The notes under the pieces are model-generated. The model saw nothing but the letters and a program-made list of their open reading frames with translations. It was not told the DNA's origin and did not search any database. A stretch of DNA of 64,000 nt from Propionicimonas sp020161015 (lineage in GTDB: Bacteria; Actinomycetota; Actinomycetes; Propionibacteriales; Propionibacteriaceae), in NCBI RefSeq assembly GCF_964266745.1, contig NZ_CAXWGX010000028.1, forward strand, positions 1 to 64,000, in the 5' to 3' direction. How positions within the stretch are numbered: position 1 is the stretch's first letter; each line of letters opens with the position of its first letter. The position numbers were made by a program, and so were the translations under genes. Below are positions 41,573 to 50,224 of this stretch, in pieces.

Positions 41573-42631
41573 ATGAAGGCAGCAGTCTTCGAGGAGCCGG
41601 GACGCGTCGTCGTCCGCGACATCCCCAAGCCCGAGATCGCGCCCGACGAGATCCTGATCGAGGTGCGGGTGGCGTCCATCTGCGGCACGGACCTGCGCAT
41701 CTCCCGCTACGGCCACTTCAAGCTCCCACAGGGACAGCACCGGGTGCTGGGCCACGAGGTCGCCGGCGTGGTGGTGGAAGTGGGCCACGAGGTGGTCGGC
41801 TTCTCCCTCGGCCAGCGCGTGACCGTCACGCCCAACGTCGGCTGCGGACGGTGCGAGTTCTGCCGCCAGGGGCTCAATAACATGTGCCCCGACTACGAGG
41901 CGTTCGGCGTCACGATGGATGGCGGGTTCGAGGAGTACCTGAGGGTCCCGGCCTTCGCACTGGGCAACGTCTTCCACATCCCGGACGGCGTGTCGGACCC
42001 GTCGGCGGCGCTCACCGAGCCGTTCTCGTGCTGCCTGCGCGGTCAGCGTGCGCTGGGCGTGGGGTACTCGGACACGGTCGTGATCGTCGGTGCCGGCCCG
42101 ATCGGGATCTTCCACACCATGCTGGCCCGGCTCGCCGGGGCCCGGAAGGTGATCGTCAGCAACTACGGGGCCGGGCGGCTCGCGATGGCACGGGACGCCG
42201 GCGCCGACGTGGTCGTCGATGTCTCCACGGAGAACCTGGCCGAGGTCGTCCGCGCCGAGACCTCCGGACGTGGCGCGGATGTCGTGATCACCTGCGTCTC
42301 CAGCCCTGCCGTGCAGACCGAAGCGGTCGAGTTGCTGGCCAACCACGGCCGGATCAACTTCTTCGCGGGCCTCGGGGCCGGCGGTGAGGTGCCCATCAAC
42401 ACGAACCTGCTGCACTACAAGGGCCTGGTCCTCACGGGGACGACGGGCAGCAGCAACTACGACTACGTCCAGGCCATGCAGCTGGTCGCGGACCGCCGGG
42501 TCGATCCGTCCACGTTGGTCACCAGGACGTTCACGATCGACCAGATCAACGACGCCATGGAGTACGCCGCCTCCGGAGACGGTATGAAGGCCATGGTTCT
42601 CTTCGGCGATGGTGCAGGGAGGCAGTCATGA
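41573..42631 (+). CDS. Zinc-type (MDR) alcohol/polyol dehydrogenase
   Basis: 352 residues. Catalytic zinc ligands Cys37 (SICGTD) and His61-Glu62 (LGHEV), a full structural zinc lobe with Cys91, Cys94, Cys97 and Cys105, and NAD motif VIVGAGPIGIFHTM near 168. Resembles threonine/sorbitol/L-iditol dehydrogenases. Start 2 bp after the previous stop; its stop overlaps the kinase ATG. Two non-identical MDR enzymes plus an SDR in one operon suggest two or three successive oxidations, or an oxidation and re-reduction that inverts a stereocentre. Confidence 0.87.
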   Translation: MKAAVFEEPGRVVVRDIPKPEIAPDEILIEVRVASICGTDLRISRYGHFKLPQGQHRVLGHEVAGVVVEVGHEVVGFSLGQRVTVTPNVGCGRCEFCRQGLNNMCPDYEAFGVTMDGGFEEYLRVPAFALGNVFHIPDGVSDPSAALTEPFSCCLRGQRALGVGYSDTVVIVGAGPIGIFHTMLARLAGARKVIVSNYGAGRLAMARDAGADVVVDVSTENLAEVVRAETSGRGADVVITCVSSPAVQTEAVELLANHGRINFFAGLGAGGEVPINTNLLHYKGLVLTGTTGSSNYDYVQAMQLVADRRVDPSTLVTRTFTIDQINDAMEYAASGDGMKAMVLFGDGAGRQS

Positions 42632-44127
42632 GCAAGAAGGCGGTGCTGGCCCTCGACGCGGGCACGACCAGCGTCCGGGCGATCCTCTTCGATCACACCG
42701 GCGAGATCCTCGCGGTGGCCGGCAAGGAGTTCCCCCAGATCTACCCGAAGCCGGGTTGGGTGGAGCACAACGCGATGGACATCTGGAACAACCAGCTCAC
42801 GGTGGCCAAGGAAGCGCTCGCCGGCGCGGGGCTCACGCCCGCGGACGTCGCCGCGATCGGTGTCACCAATCAGCGGGAGACGTCCCTGCTGTGGGACCGC
42901 TCCACCGGCGAGCCGCTGATGAACGCCATCGTCTGGCAGGACCGCCGGACGGCCGACTACTGCGACTCGCTGAAGGCGCGGGGGCTCGAGGAGCACGTCC
43001 GTGCGACGACCGGACTCCTGATCGACGCCTACTTCTCGGGGACGAAGCTCCGCTGGATGCTCGAGAACATCCCCGGCGCCCGCGAGCGGGCCGAGCGGGG
43101 GGAACTCCTGTTCGGCACGATCGACACGTGGTTGCTGTGGAACCTCAGTGGTGGCGAGGTCCATGTGACCGACTACACCAACGCCTCCCGCACGATGCTC
43201 TTCGACATCCATCGCCTCGTGTGGGACGACACCCTGCTCGACGAACTCGGGATCCCGCGGGCGGTGCTCCCGGAGGTCCGTCCCAGCAGCGAGGTGTACG
43301 GGCAGACGGCAGCGGACGTCTTCCCCGGGGTCCGGATCCCGCTGGCCTCGTCCATCGGCGACCAGCACGCAGCTCTCTTCGGCCAGGCCTGTTTCGAGCC
43401 CGGCATGATCAAGGCGACCTACGGCACGGGCGCGAGCCTGGTGATGAACACCGGCGAGACGCCCGTCCGCTCCGACACCGGCCTGCTGACCATTCCGGCA
43501 TGGGGCCTGGACGGCAAGGTCGAGTACGGGCTCGAGGGCCTGATCTTCTGCTCGGGGGTGACGGTGCAGTGGCTCCGTGACGAGCTCCGCATCGTCTACG
43601 ACTCCGAGGACACCGAGTACGCCGCGAGGCGGGTTCCCGACACCAACGGTGTCTACTTCGTGCCCGCCTTCACGGGTCTGGCGGCGCCCTACTGGGACCC
43701 CTACGCCCGCGCCGCGATCATGGGCCTCACCCGGGGAGCGAGCCGCAACCACGTGATCCGGGCAGCCCTGGAGTCGATCGCCTACCAGATCTGCGACGTC
43801 ATCTCGCTGATGGAGGACGATTCCGGCATCAAGGCTCGTCAGATCCGGGTCGACGGCGGTGCCGCACGCAACAACTTCCTCATGCAGTTGCAGGCCGACC
43901 TGCTCGACGTCCCGGTGGTGCGGCCCACGATTGTGGAGTCCACCGCCCGTGGGGCAGCCTCGCTCGCCGGTCTGGCGGTCGGCTTCTGGGCCGATCGTGC
44001 CGAGTTGTCGGCGGTCTACGCCGTCGAGCGCGTCTTCACCCCCGACATGGCGCCCGAGCGGAGGGCGGCCATGTACGCCGGCTGGAAGAAGGCCGTCAGC
44101 CGGGCCCTCGACTGGGAAGCGCACTGA
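42628..44127 (+). CDS. Glycerol kinase-like FGGY kinase
   Basis: 499 residues, extremely like GlpK: DAGTTSVRAI at the N-terminus, GVTNQRET (Arg-Glu of the glycerol site), TIDTWLLWNL, NASRTMLF, SIGDQHAAL with the catalytic-base Asp, TYGTGASL, and PAFTGLAAPYWD. Standard glycerol kinases have GDQQAALFG; here the second Gln is His. The gene is not linked to glpD or glpF but lies inside a polyol/sugar-acid operon, so glycerol, erythritol, threitol or a related polyol are all candidates. Overlaps the upstream dehydrogenase by 4 bp. Confidence 0.85.
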   Translation: MSKKAVLALDAGTTSVRAILFDHTGEILAVAGKEFPQIYPKPGWVEHNAMDIWNNQLTVAKEALAGAGLTPADVAAIGVTNQRETSLLWDRSTGEPLMNAIVWQDRRTADYCDSLKARGLEEHVRATTGLLIDAYFSGTKLRWMLENIPGARERAERGELLFGTIDTWLLWNLSGGEVHVTDYTNASRTMLFDIHRLVWDDTLLDELGIPRAVLPEVRPSSEVYGQTAADVFPGVRIPLASSIGDQHAALFGQACFEPGMIKATYGTGASLVMNTGETPVRSDTGLLTIPAWGLDGKVEYGLEGLIFCSGVTVQWLRDELRIVYDSEDTEYAARRVPDTNGVYFVPAFTGLAAPYWDPYARAAIMGLTRGASRNHVIRAALESIAYQICDVISLMEDDSGIKARQIRVDGGAARNNFLMQLQADLLDVPVVRPTIVESTARGAASLAGLAVGFWADRAELSAVYAVERVFTPDMAPERRAAMYAGWKKAVSRALDWEAH

Positions 44128-44174
44128 GGCGTCCCTCTTCCGTCCCCATCCACTCATCCGAAGGAGCGCAGTAC

Positions 44175-45128
44175 ATGCCCCTGCTTCAGCCTGCCCGCAC
44201 GCCGACGATGTACTTCATCGGCGTCACCACCGGATCGTCGTCGATCATGCGGGTGTTCCCCCGCTGGGCCGAACACCTCGGCATCGATGCCCGCATCACA
44301 GGCATCGACCTCCCGCTCGACGCCGACCCGGCTGCCTACCGCGAGGTCGTGTCGTTCATCAAGAACGACCCGTTGTCGCTCGGCGCCCTGGTCACCACCC
44401 ACAAGCTCAACCTCTTCAAGGCCAGCCGGGACCTCTTCGACGGCGCGGGGGAGGACACGCGCCTGCTCGACGAGGTCAGCAGCATCTCGAAGCGGGGAGC
44501 CGAACTCTGGGGCCACGCGATGGACCCGCTCACCAGCGGCTTGTCGCTGCTCGCGATCGTCGGGGAGGACGCCTGGCGTGGAGGCGAGCACCTGGTGCTC
44601 CTCGGCGCCGGCGGCTCGTCACTGGCGCTCACGCTCTTCCTGCATCGCCGCAAGGTCGCCGGGGAGTCCGTGCCCGATCGCGTCGTCGTGACGAATCGGC
44701 GCGAGCACCGGCTCGACGAGATGCGGCAGATCCACGCGGCGATCGGGTTCTCCATCCCGATCGACTACATCCTCGCTCCGGACCCGCAGGTCAACGACGC
44801 GGCCGTCTCCCAGGCGCCGCCGGGATCGGTCATCGTCAACGCCACCGGGCTGGGCAAGGACCGGCCCGGCTCGCCGCTCACCGACGCGGTGAGGTTCCCT
44901 GCCCGGGCGATCGCCTGGGACTTCAACTACCGGGGCGATCTGGTCTTCCTCGACCAGGCGCGCTCCCAGGCGGCCCCCGCCGGTCTCGGGATCGAGGACG
45001 GCTGGGTCTACTTCCTCCACGGCTGGACCCGCGTGATCAGCGAGGTCTTCCACATCGACATCCCAACTGCGGGGCCCGAGTTCGACAAGCTCGGGGAGAT
45101 CGCCCGCGGCGCAACAGAGAAGGGCTAG
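44175..45128 (+). CDS. Shikimate dehydrogenase (AroE)-like oxidoreductase of unknown substrate
   Basis: 317 residues with the AroE fold: N-terminal substrate domain, then an NAD(P) domain with VLLGAGGSSLAL at 141-152. The catalytic lysine is kept (Lys77 in LVTTHK, as in VTxPxK of AroE) and an Asp at 117 (AMDPLTSG) stands where AroE has NTDG. The shikimate-carboxylate serines (SxSP) are replaced by TTGSSSIMRVFP. The protein is longer than AroE (about 270) and has no aromatic-pathway neighbours. I infer an NAD(P)-dependent dehydrogenase for a sugar acid or cyclitol-like compound. RBS GAAGGAG; 47 bp after the kinase. Confidence 0.75.
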   Translation: MPLLQPARTPTMYFIGVTTGSSSIMRVFPRWAEHLGIDARITGIDLPLDADPAAYREVVSFIKNDPLSLGALVTTHKLNLFKASRDLFDGAGEDTRLLDEVSSISKRGAELWGHAMDPLTSGLSLLAIVGEDAWRGGEHLVLLGAGGSSLALTLFLHRRKVAGESVPDRVVVTNRREHRLDEMRQIHAAIGFSIPIDYILAPDPQVNDAAVSQAPPGSVIVNATGLGKDRPGSPLTDAVRFPARAIAWDFNYRGDLVFLDQARSQAAPAGLGIEDGWVYFLHGWTRVISEVFHIDIPTAGPEFDKLGEIARGATEKG

Positions 45129-45130
45129 AC

Positions 45131-45718
45131 ATGACCACCACCACTGTCCCGGCAACCAGCACCAACTTCGACCTGCGGACCGGCCTGAACGATCAGCGGC
45201 AACCCCTTCGTCGTCGCATCTCGGACATGGCCGCCATGTTCTCCGACGAGGCGGCTGCCCGATCGAAGGCCGCAGTGAACGACGAACTGATGTACGAGTT
45301 CTACGACATGGACGTGCCGCCCACCTCGGGCGACATCGCCTACGGCACGAGCATCGTCTACCCGGGGCGCATCGGCGACGAGTACTACATGACGAAGGGC
45401 CACTTCCACGAGGTCCTCGACACCGGCGAGATCTACTTCTGCCTCTCCGGCGAGGGCTACATGCTCATGGAGAACCCCGAAGGAGACGTGCAGTGGGAGA
45501 GGTTCGTCCCCGGCCAGGGGGTGTACGTGCCGCGCCGGTACGCCCACCGCAGCATCAACACCAGTGACTCCGAGCCGCTGATCACCTTCTTCGCGTTCCC
45601 CGGCCACGCCGGGCACGACTACGGAACGATCGAGGAGAAGGGCTTCCGGAAGCTGTGCGTCGCCGGCGCGAGCGGGCCCGAGTTCGTCGACAACCCGAAG
45701 TGGAAGGCCGAGGCCTGA
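45131..45718 (+). CDS. Cupin-type (archaeal-type) glucose-6-phosphate isomerase family protein
   Basis: 195 residues. The metal ligands of Pyrococcus furiosus cupin phosphoglucose isomerase (His88, His90, Glu97, His136) appear at His91, His93, Glu100 and His139, all with offset three, in GHFHEVLDTGEIY and RRYAHRS. PGI signature parts GEGYMLME and PGQGVYVPRRYAHR are present. This enzyme type interconverts an aldose phosphate and ketose phosphate. It is uncommon in actinobacteria, which normally use the unrelated SIS-type Pgi; its place in this operon suggests a dedicated sugar-phosphate isomerisation, not glycolysis. Confidence 0.85.
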   Translation: MTTTTVPATSTNFDLRTGLNDQRQPLRRRISDMAAMFSDEAAARSKAAVNDELMYEFYDMDVPPTSGDIAYGTSIVYPGRIGDEYYMTKGHFHEVLDTGEIYFCLSGEGYMLMENPEGDVQWERFVPGQGVYVPRRYAHRSINTSDSEPLITFFAFPGHAGHDYGTIEEKGFRKLCVAGASGPEFVDNPKWKAEA

Positions 45719-45719
45719 C

Positions 45720-46661
45720 ATGGGCGTGGCCGGACTGATCGCGGTGACCCCTCGGTCGCTCTCCGAGGCCGGGCACCCGAGCCTTGCACGGCTCGAGGCC
45801 GCAGGCTACGAGGTGGTCTTCCCGGCCCCCGGCCGCACTCCGACGCTCGCGGAACTGGAGGCGGTCCTGCCCCGGTGCGTCGGCTACCTCGCCGGCGTCG
45901 AGCAGGTCCCGTCTGCGCTGCTGGAGCAGTGCCCAGGGCTGCGGGTGATCAGCAGGAACGGGGTCGGGGTCGACAACGTCGACCTCGACACCGCGGCGCG
46001 GCTGGGCATCACGGTGGTGCCCGCCCTCGGCGCGAACTCGCAAGGGGTGGCCGAACTCGCCCTGGCCCTCGCCTTCGGGGCGGCGAGGATGATCCCGTGG
46101 TCGGACGCCAGGCTGAAGTCCGAACGCTGGCAGCGGACCCGTGGCCTGGAGCTCTCCGGCCGCACGCTCGGGATCGTGGGGCTGGGGCAGATCGGCCGCC
46201 GGGTCGCTGCCATGGCCGCCGGGATCGGGATGCGGGTGATCGGCCAGGACGCCTATCCCGATCGAGGCTGGACCACGCCGTCCGGCTTCGAGTGGGTCGG
46301 GATCGAGTCGCTCATCGCCGGGTCCGACGTCATCACCCTGCACGCCCCGGGTGGAGATCGACCGCTCCTGGGTCGTGCGGAGCTGGCTCGCATGCGGCCG
46401 GGGGCGATCCTGGTCAACACGGCCCGGGCGAGCCTCGTCGACCAGGCGGCCGTGATCGATGCGCTGGACTCGGGGCACCTGCGCGCCTACTGCATCGATG
46501 CGCACGAATCCGAGCCGCCGGCCGACTACACGCTGGTCCACCACGAGCGTGTCATCGCAACTCCGCACGTGGGTGGGTTCACCGAGGAGAGCGTCGAGCG
46601 TGCCGCGGCCGCGGCCGTTGACGGGCTGTTGCGAGCGCTGTCGGGCGATGCGGGCGACTGA
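45720..46661 (+). CDS. D-isomer-specific 2-hydroxyacid dehydrogenase (SerA/GhrB-like)
   Basis: 313 residues. NAD motif GIVGLGQIGRRVAAMAAGIG around 151-170; catalytic Arg in NTARASLVD, Glu in HESEPPADY region, and His in TPHVGGFTEES near 282. No ACT domain, so it is not a regulated SerA. It would reduce a 2-keto acid or oxidise a D-2-hydroxy acid, for example a product released by the aldolase. Start lies one base after the previous stop. Confidence 0.87.
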   Translation: MGVAGLIAVTPRSLSEAGHPSLARLEAAGYEVVFPAPGRTPTLAELEAVLPRCVGYLAGVEQVPSALLEQCPGLRVISRNGVGVDNVDLDTAARLGITVVPALGANSQGVAELALALAFGAARMIPWSDARLKSERWQRTRGLELSGRTLGIVGLGQIGRRVAAMAAGIGMRVIGQDAYPDRGWTTPSGFEWVGIESLIAGSDVITLHAPGGDRPLLGRAELARMRPGAILVNTARASLVDQAAVIDALDSGHLRAYCIDAHESEPPADYTLVHHERVIATPHVGGFTEESVERAAAAAVDGLLRALSGDAGD

Positions 46662-47310
46662 GGGTCCGACCACCCTGCTGCTGGTCCGGCACGGGAGGAC
46701 GGCGTGGAACCGGACCGGTCGCTGGCACGGGCAGGCGGACGTCCCGCTGGACGACCTGGGCGCCCGCCAGGCGATCGCCCTGGCCGACCACATGCGGAGG
46801 CTGCGACCGGACGTGGTGGCCAGCTCGCCGCTTCGCCGGGCCCGGGACACGGCGGCGACGCTCGCCTCCGCCATGATCGACCCACCCCCGGTCCTCCTCG
46901 ACGACCGCCTCAAGGAGGTCGATGTGGGGGAGTGGGAGGGCCTGGTCGATCGCGAGGTGCTCGATCGGGATCCGTCGTTCCTGGCCGCCCGCGGCGAGGA
47001 CCGCCGGTTCTCCGACACCGGCGAGAGTCCCACGGAGTGCGGCGCTCGGGTCGCCAGTGCTCTGGGCGACCTCGCTGCCGTTCACCGGGCAGGCCTGGTC
47101 CTCGTGGTGAGTCACGCCTACGCCATCCGGGCCGCGGTCGGGACGCTGCTCGGGTGGGACCTCGCGCCGACCCAGTCGCTTTCCGGGCTGTTCAACTGCG
47201 CCCATGCGGAGCTCCGTGCCTTCCCTTCCGGCTCGTGGGAGCTGGTCTCCTGGAACAACTGCGATTCGCGGATCCCGGGCCAGCGAAGCGGTGAGATCAA
47301 GGTGCTCTGA
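46648..47310 (+). CDS. Histidine phosphatase family (phosphoglycerate mutase-like) protein
   Basis: 220 residues. Phospho-His motif LVRHGRTAWN at 12-21, second-site SSPLRRARDTA near 58-68, Glu in EVDVGEWEG, and VSHAYAIRA with the second catalytic His. The start overlaps the dehydrogenase by 14 bp. At the end of a sugar-phosphate operon it most likely dephosphorylates an intermediate, limiting toxic build-up, but a mutase role is possible. Confidence 0.85.
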   Translation: MRATEGPTTLLLVRHGRTAWNRTGRWHGQADVPLDDLGARQAIALADHMRRLRPDVVASSPLRRARDTAATLASAMIDPPPVLLDDRLKEVDVGEWEGLVDREVLDRDPSFLAARGEDRRFSDTGESPTECGARVASALGDLAAVHRAGLVLVVSHAYAIRAAVGTLLGWDLAPTQSLSGLFNCAHAELRAFPSGSWELVSWNNCDSRIPGQRSGEIKVL

Positions 47311-47441
47311 CTCGACACCACGTCACGTTCAGGTAAAAATTTCCGCGATAGTGTTGACCAACGCCAGAAAATACTGCCAATCTGGTCCCACGCGATGCAG
47401 CGGTCAGCGGGACCGCTCCGCAGCTCGGGAGGTTCCAAGAC

Positions 47442-48650
47442 ATGACCATCAGCGCGAGTACCGTCCGCCTCCGAACAGGTGTGGGCGCGGCCGTCGTGAG
47501 TATCGGCCTTCTTCTGACCGCATGCAGCGCAGGCTCGGGCGCGCCGTCCGGGGCCTCCCAGGCGCCGGCCACCGGCACCGCAACGGCGGCGTCGGCCGAT
47601 CTGGCAGCGTTCGAGGCGACGGCGCAGAAGGCCGTGGACGCGGCGAAGGCCCCCCAGACCCCCGAGACCGCCCCGGTCCCGACCGGGGGCCCGGCTCCCA
47701 AGGCGGGCGTCAAGCTGGTGATCATTCCCTGCTCGATGGCGGTCGAGGGCTGCGCACGGTCCGCGCGATCGGCCAAGGAGGCGGGCGAGCTGCTGGGCTG
47801 GGACGTGAAGATCGACGATCCGTCGCAGGGCCAGGGTGGACCGTCCGCCGCGATCCAGCGGGCCGTCTCCAGCAAGGTGGACGCGATCATGACGACGTCC
47901 ATCGACGCCGGTGCGGTGAAGGCCGACATCAAGGCTGCCCGGGACGCCGGCATCGTGGTCGTGTCGAACATGGCGGGCAACGTGGACGACCTCTACCAAG
48001 CCATCGTCCCGCCGCTCGAAGTGAACTTCGACGCCGGGTACCTCCTCGGCCAGCAGGCGTTCCTCAACGCGAAGAAGACGTTTGGGCAGCCGGTGAAGGC
48101 CGTCGTCTTCGAGGATGACGAGTTCGCGACGGTGCAGCAGCGGATCGCCGGGTTCAAGAAGTTCATCGCCGACTGCGCAGCGGCCGGGGGCGGCTGCGCC
48201 GTCCTCTCCGAGGACAAGCACCTCGCTGCCGACATCGCCACGAGCCTGCCCAACCGGGTCGTCCAGACGATCAAGCAGCACCCCGACTACAACACCCTGT
48301 TCGTCGGGTTCGACGCGGCCCTCAACCAGGTCATCACCCAGGGCCTGATCCCGGCGAACCTCGCCGATCCCACGAAGGCCCAGGCCTTCTCTGTGGACTG
48401 CGACGTCGCCAATGCCAAGATCGTGGCCGAGGGCGGCATCCAGAACGCCTGCATCGGGTTCGCCTTCCAGCGCGCCGGCTACGGGCACGTCGACAACATC
48501 AACCGGCTCGTGCAGGGGCAGCCGGCAGCGGATCAGGGTCTCGTCGGCAAGCTGGTCGTCAAGGAGAACGCCGCAGGCCTGACGGAGAAGGCCTGGGACG
48601 GCGACTTCGACGCCATCCCGCTCTACAAGAAGGCCTGGGGCCTCGAATGA
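47442..48650 (+). CDS. CUT2-type sugar-binding lipoprotein
   Basis: 402 residues. Lipobox LLLTAC, Cys28, followed by an unusually long low-complexity Ala/Thr/Pro/Gly linker up to about residue 88 before the type-1 binding fold (AGVKLVIIPCSMAVEGCARS). Four extra cysteines (97, 103, and two in ADCAAAGGGCAV) could make disulfides outside the membrane. Upstream 131 bp includes an AT-rich patch (47330-47380) with TTGACC, a possible promoter. First gene of the second CUT2 importer of this region. Confidence 0.85.
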   Translation: MTISASTVRLRTGVGAAVVSIGLLLTACSAGSGAPSGASQAPATGTATAASADLAAFEATAQKAVDAAKAPQTPETAPVPTGGPAPKAGVKLVIIPCSMAVEGCARSARSAKEAGELLGWDVKIDDPSQGQGGPSAAIQRAVSSKVDAIMTTSIDAGAVKADIKAARDAGIVVVSNMAGNVDDLYQAIVPPLEVNFDAGYLLGQQAFLNAKKTFGQPVKAVVFEDDEFATVQQRIAGFKKFIADCAAAGGGCAVLSEDKHLAADIATSLPNRVVQTIKQHPDYNTLFVGFDAALNQVITQGLIPANLADPTKAQAFSVDCDVANAKIVAEGGIQNACIGFAFQRAGYGHVDNINRLVQGQPAADQGLVGKLVVKENAAGLTEKAWDGDFDAIPLYKKAWGLE

Positions 48651-50224
48651 CCTCATCCGCCCTGGCGGAGGACAGCTCCCGCACGGCTCTGGCCGTGCGG
48701 GGGCTGTCCAAGACCTTCACCGGGCAGCGGGCGCTCGACCACGTCGATCTCGACCTGAGGGCGGGCGAGGTCCACGCCCTGCTGGGAGAGAACGGGTCCG
48801 GGAAGTCGACGCTGATCAAGTGCCTGGCCGGCTACCACTCCCCGGACGACGGCGGCTCGATCACCATCGGAGGGGAGCCGGTCGAGCTCCCCCTCACCCC
48901 CGCGCAGGCCACTCGGCTCGGTCTCGTCTTCGTCCATCAGGACCTCGGCCTGATCCCGAACCTCTCGGTGGCGGAGAACTTCGCGATCAGCCAGCGGTAC
49001 AACACCGGTCTGCTCTCCCGCATTCGCTGGGGTGCCGTCCGCAAACGTGCGCTGGAGGTGCTCGGACGCCTGAACCACGCCGACATCGACATCGACAGTC
49101 CCGTCTCCAGGTTGCCCGTTGCCACCCAGACGATCGTCGCCATCGCCCGGGCGCTGAGTTCGGCCGAGTCCGGCGCTCGCGTGCTCGTCCTCGACGAGCC
49201 GACGGCCGCCCTGCCCGACGACGAGGCGGAGAGGCTCTTCGCCGCAGTGCGCCACATCGTCGCGTCCGGGGTTGCGGTGTTGTACGTGTCGCACAAGCTC
49301 CACGAGATCCTCGTCCTGGCCGATCGTGCGACCGTGCTGAGGGACGGTCGACGGATCGACACGGTCGAGTGTGCCGGCCTGCGCGAGCGCGACCTCGTGC
49401 GCCTCATCGTCGGTCGGGACGTGGAGATTCCGCAGCGGGCGGCCCGCGTGAGGTCGACGGAGCCGGTGATCGAGGTGGCCAACCTCCGTGGCAACCGGCT
49501 GAAGGATGTGACCTTCGCGATCAACAAGGGCGAGATCGTCGGACTGGTGGGGATGCTCGGCTCCGGGCGGAGCGAACTGGCGCGCATGCTGTTCGGTGCG
49601 CAGTCACCTGCCGCGGGGCAGATCCGGCTCTCGGGACGCGCCGTGGAGCTCACGTCGCCTCGCGCCGGGCTTCGGAACGGGATCGCCCTGGTGCCGGAGA
49701 ACCGCCGGCGCGACGGCGGCGTCCTCGACCTGCCCATCTCTGTGAACCTGACCCTGCCCGCCGTCACCTCCTTCTTCCGCAACGGGCGCATCTCGAGGCG
49801 GCGCGAACGAGCAGTGGTGGCGGACCTGATCACCCGTTTCGGCGTCAAGCCACCCGTGCAGTCACGTGCGTTCAAGTACTTCTCCGGCGGCAACCAGCAG
49901 AAGGTCGTCATCGCGAAGTGGATGCACACCGAACCCCGGCTGGTCGTCTTCGACGAGCCGGTCCAGGGCGTGGACATCGGTGCCCGCGTCGAGATCTTCG
50001 ACCTCGTCGGCGAAGCGGCGGCGGCCGGGACGGCCGTGCTCCTGATCTCCTCGGAACTGGATCTGATGCTGAGCGTCTGCGACCGGATCCTGGTCATCCG
50101 CGACGGCGCGCTCGTGGCCGACCTTCCGAACGAACACCTCACCCGCGAACAACTCACCGAGCTCATCTACTTCGGGAGCCAAGAGGACCCGCTTGGCAAG
50201 GACCTCCAAGGGAGCGACGCATGA
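48647..50224 (+). CDS. CUT2 ABC transporter ATP-binding protein
   Basis: 525 residues with two ATPase domains: Walker A GENGSGKST (47-55), Walker B LVLDEPTAALPD, second-half FSGGNQQKVVIAKW and FDEPVQGVDIGA (Val where Thr is usual). Start overlaps the binding-protein stop, end overlaps the permease start, both by 4 bp. Confidence 0.92.
   Translation: MTSSALAEDSSRTALAVRGLSKTFTGQRALDHVDLDLRAGEVHALLGENGSGKSTLIKCLAGYHSPDDGGSITIGGEPVELPLTPAQATRLGLVFVHQDLGLIPNLSVAENFAISQRYNTGLLSRIRWGAVRKRALEVLGRLNHADIDIDSPVSRLPVATQTIVAIARALSSAESGARVLVLDEPTAALPDDEAERLFAAVRHIVASGVAVLYVSHKLHEILVLADRATVLRDGRRIDTVECAGLRERDLVRLIVGRDVEIPQRAARVRSTEPVIEVANLRGNRLKDVTFAINKGEIVGLVGMLGSGRSELARMLFGAQSPAAGQIRLSGRAVELTSPRAGLRNGIALVPENRRRDGGVLDLPISVNLTLPAVTSFFRNGRISRRRERAVVADLITRFGVKPPVQSRAFKYFSGGNQQKVVIAKWMHTEPRLVVFDEPVQGVDIGARVEIFDLVGEAAAAGTAVLLISSELDLMLSVCDRILVIRDGALVADLPNEHLTREQLTELIYFGSQEDPLGKDLQGSDA

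Noticed and set aside
42628..44127. Housekeeping glycerol kinase glpK
   Set aside because: Sequence is close, but the operon context is a sugar/polyol pathway with no glpF or glpD, so the symbol was withheld.
44175..45128. Biosynthetic shikimate dehydrogenase aroE
   Set aside because: Substrate serines differ, length is greater and the operon is catabolic.
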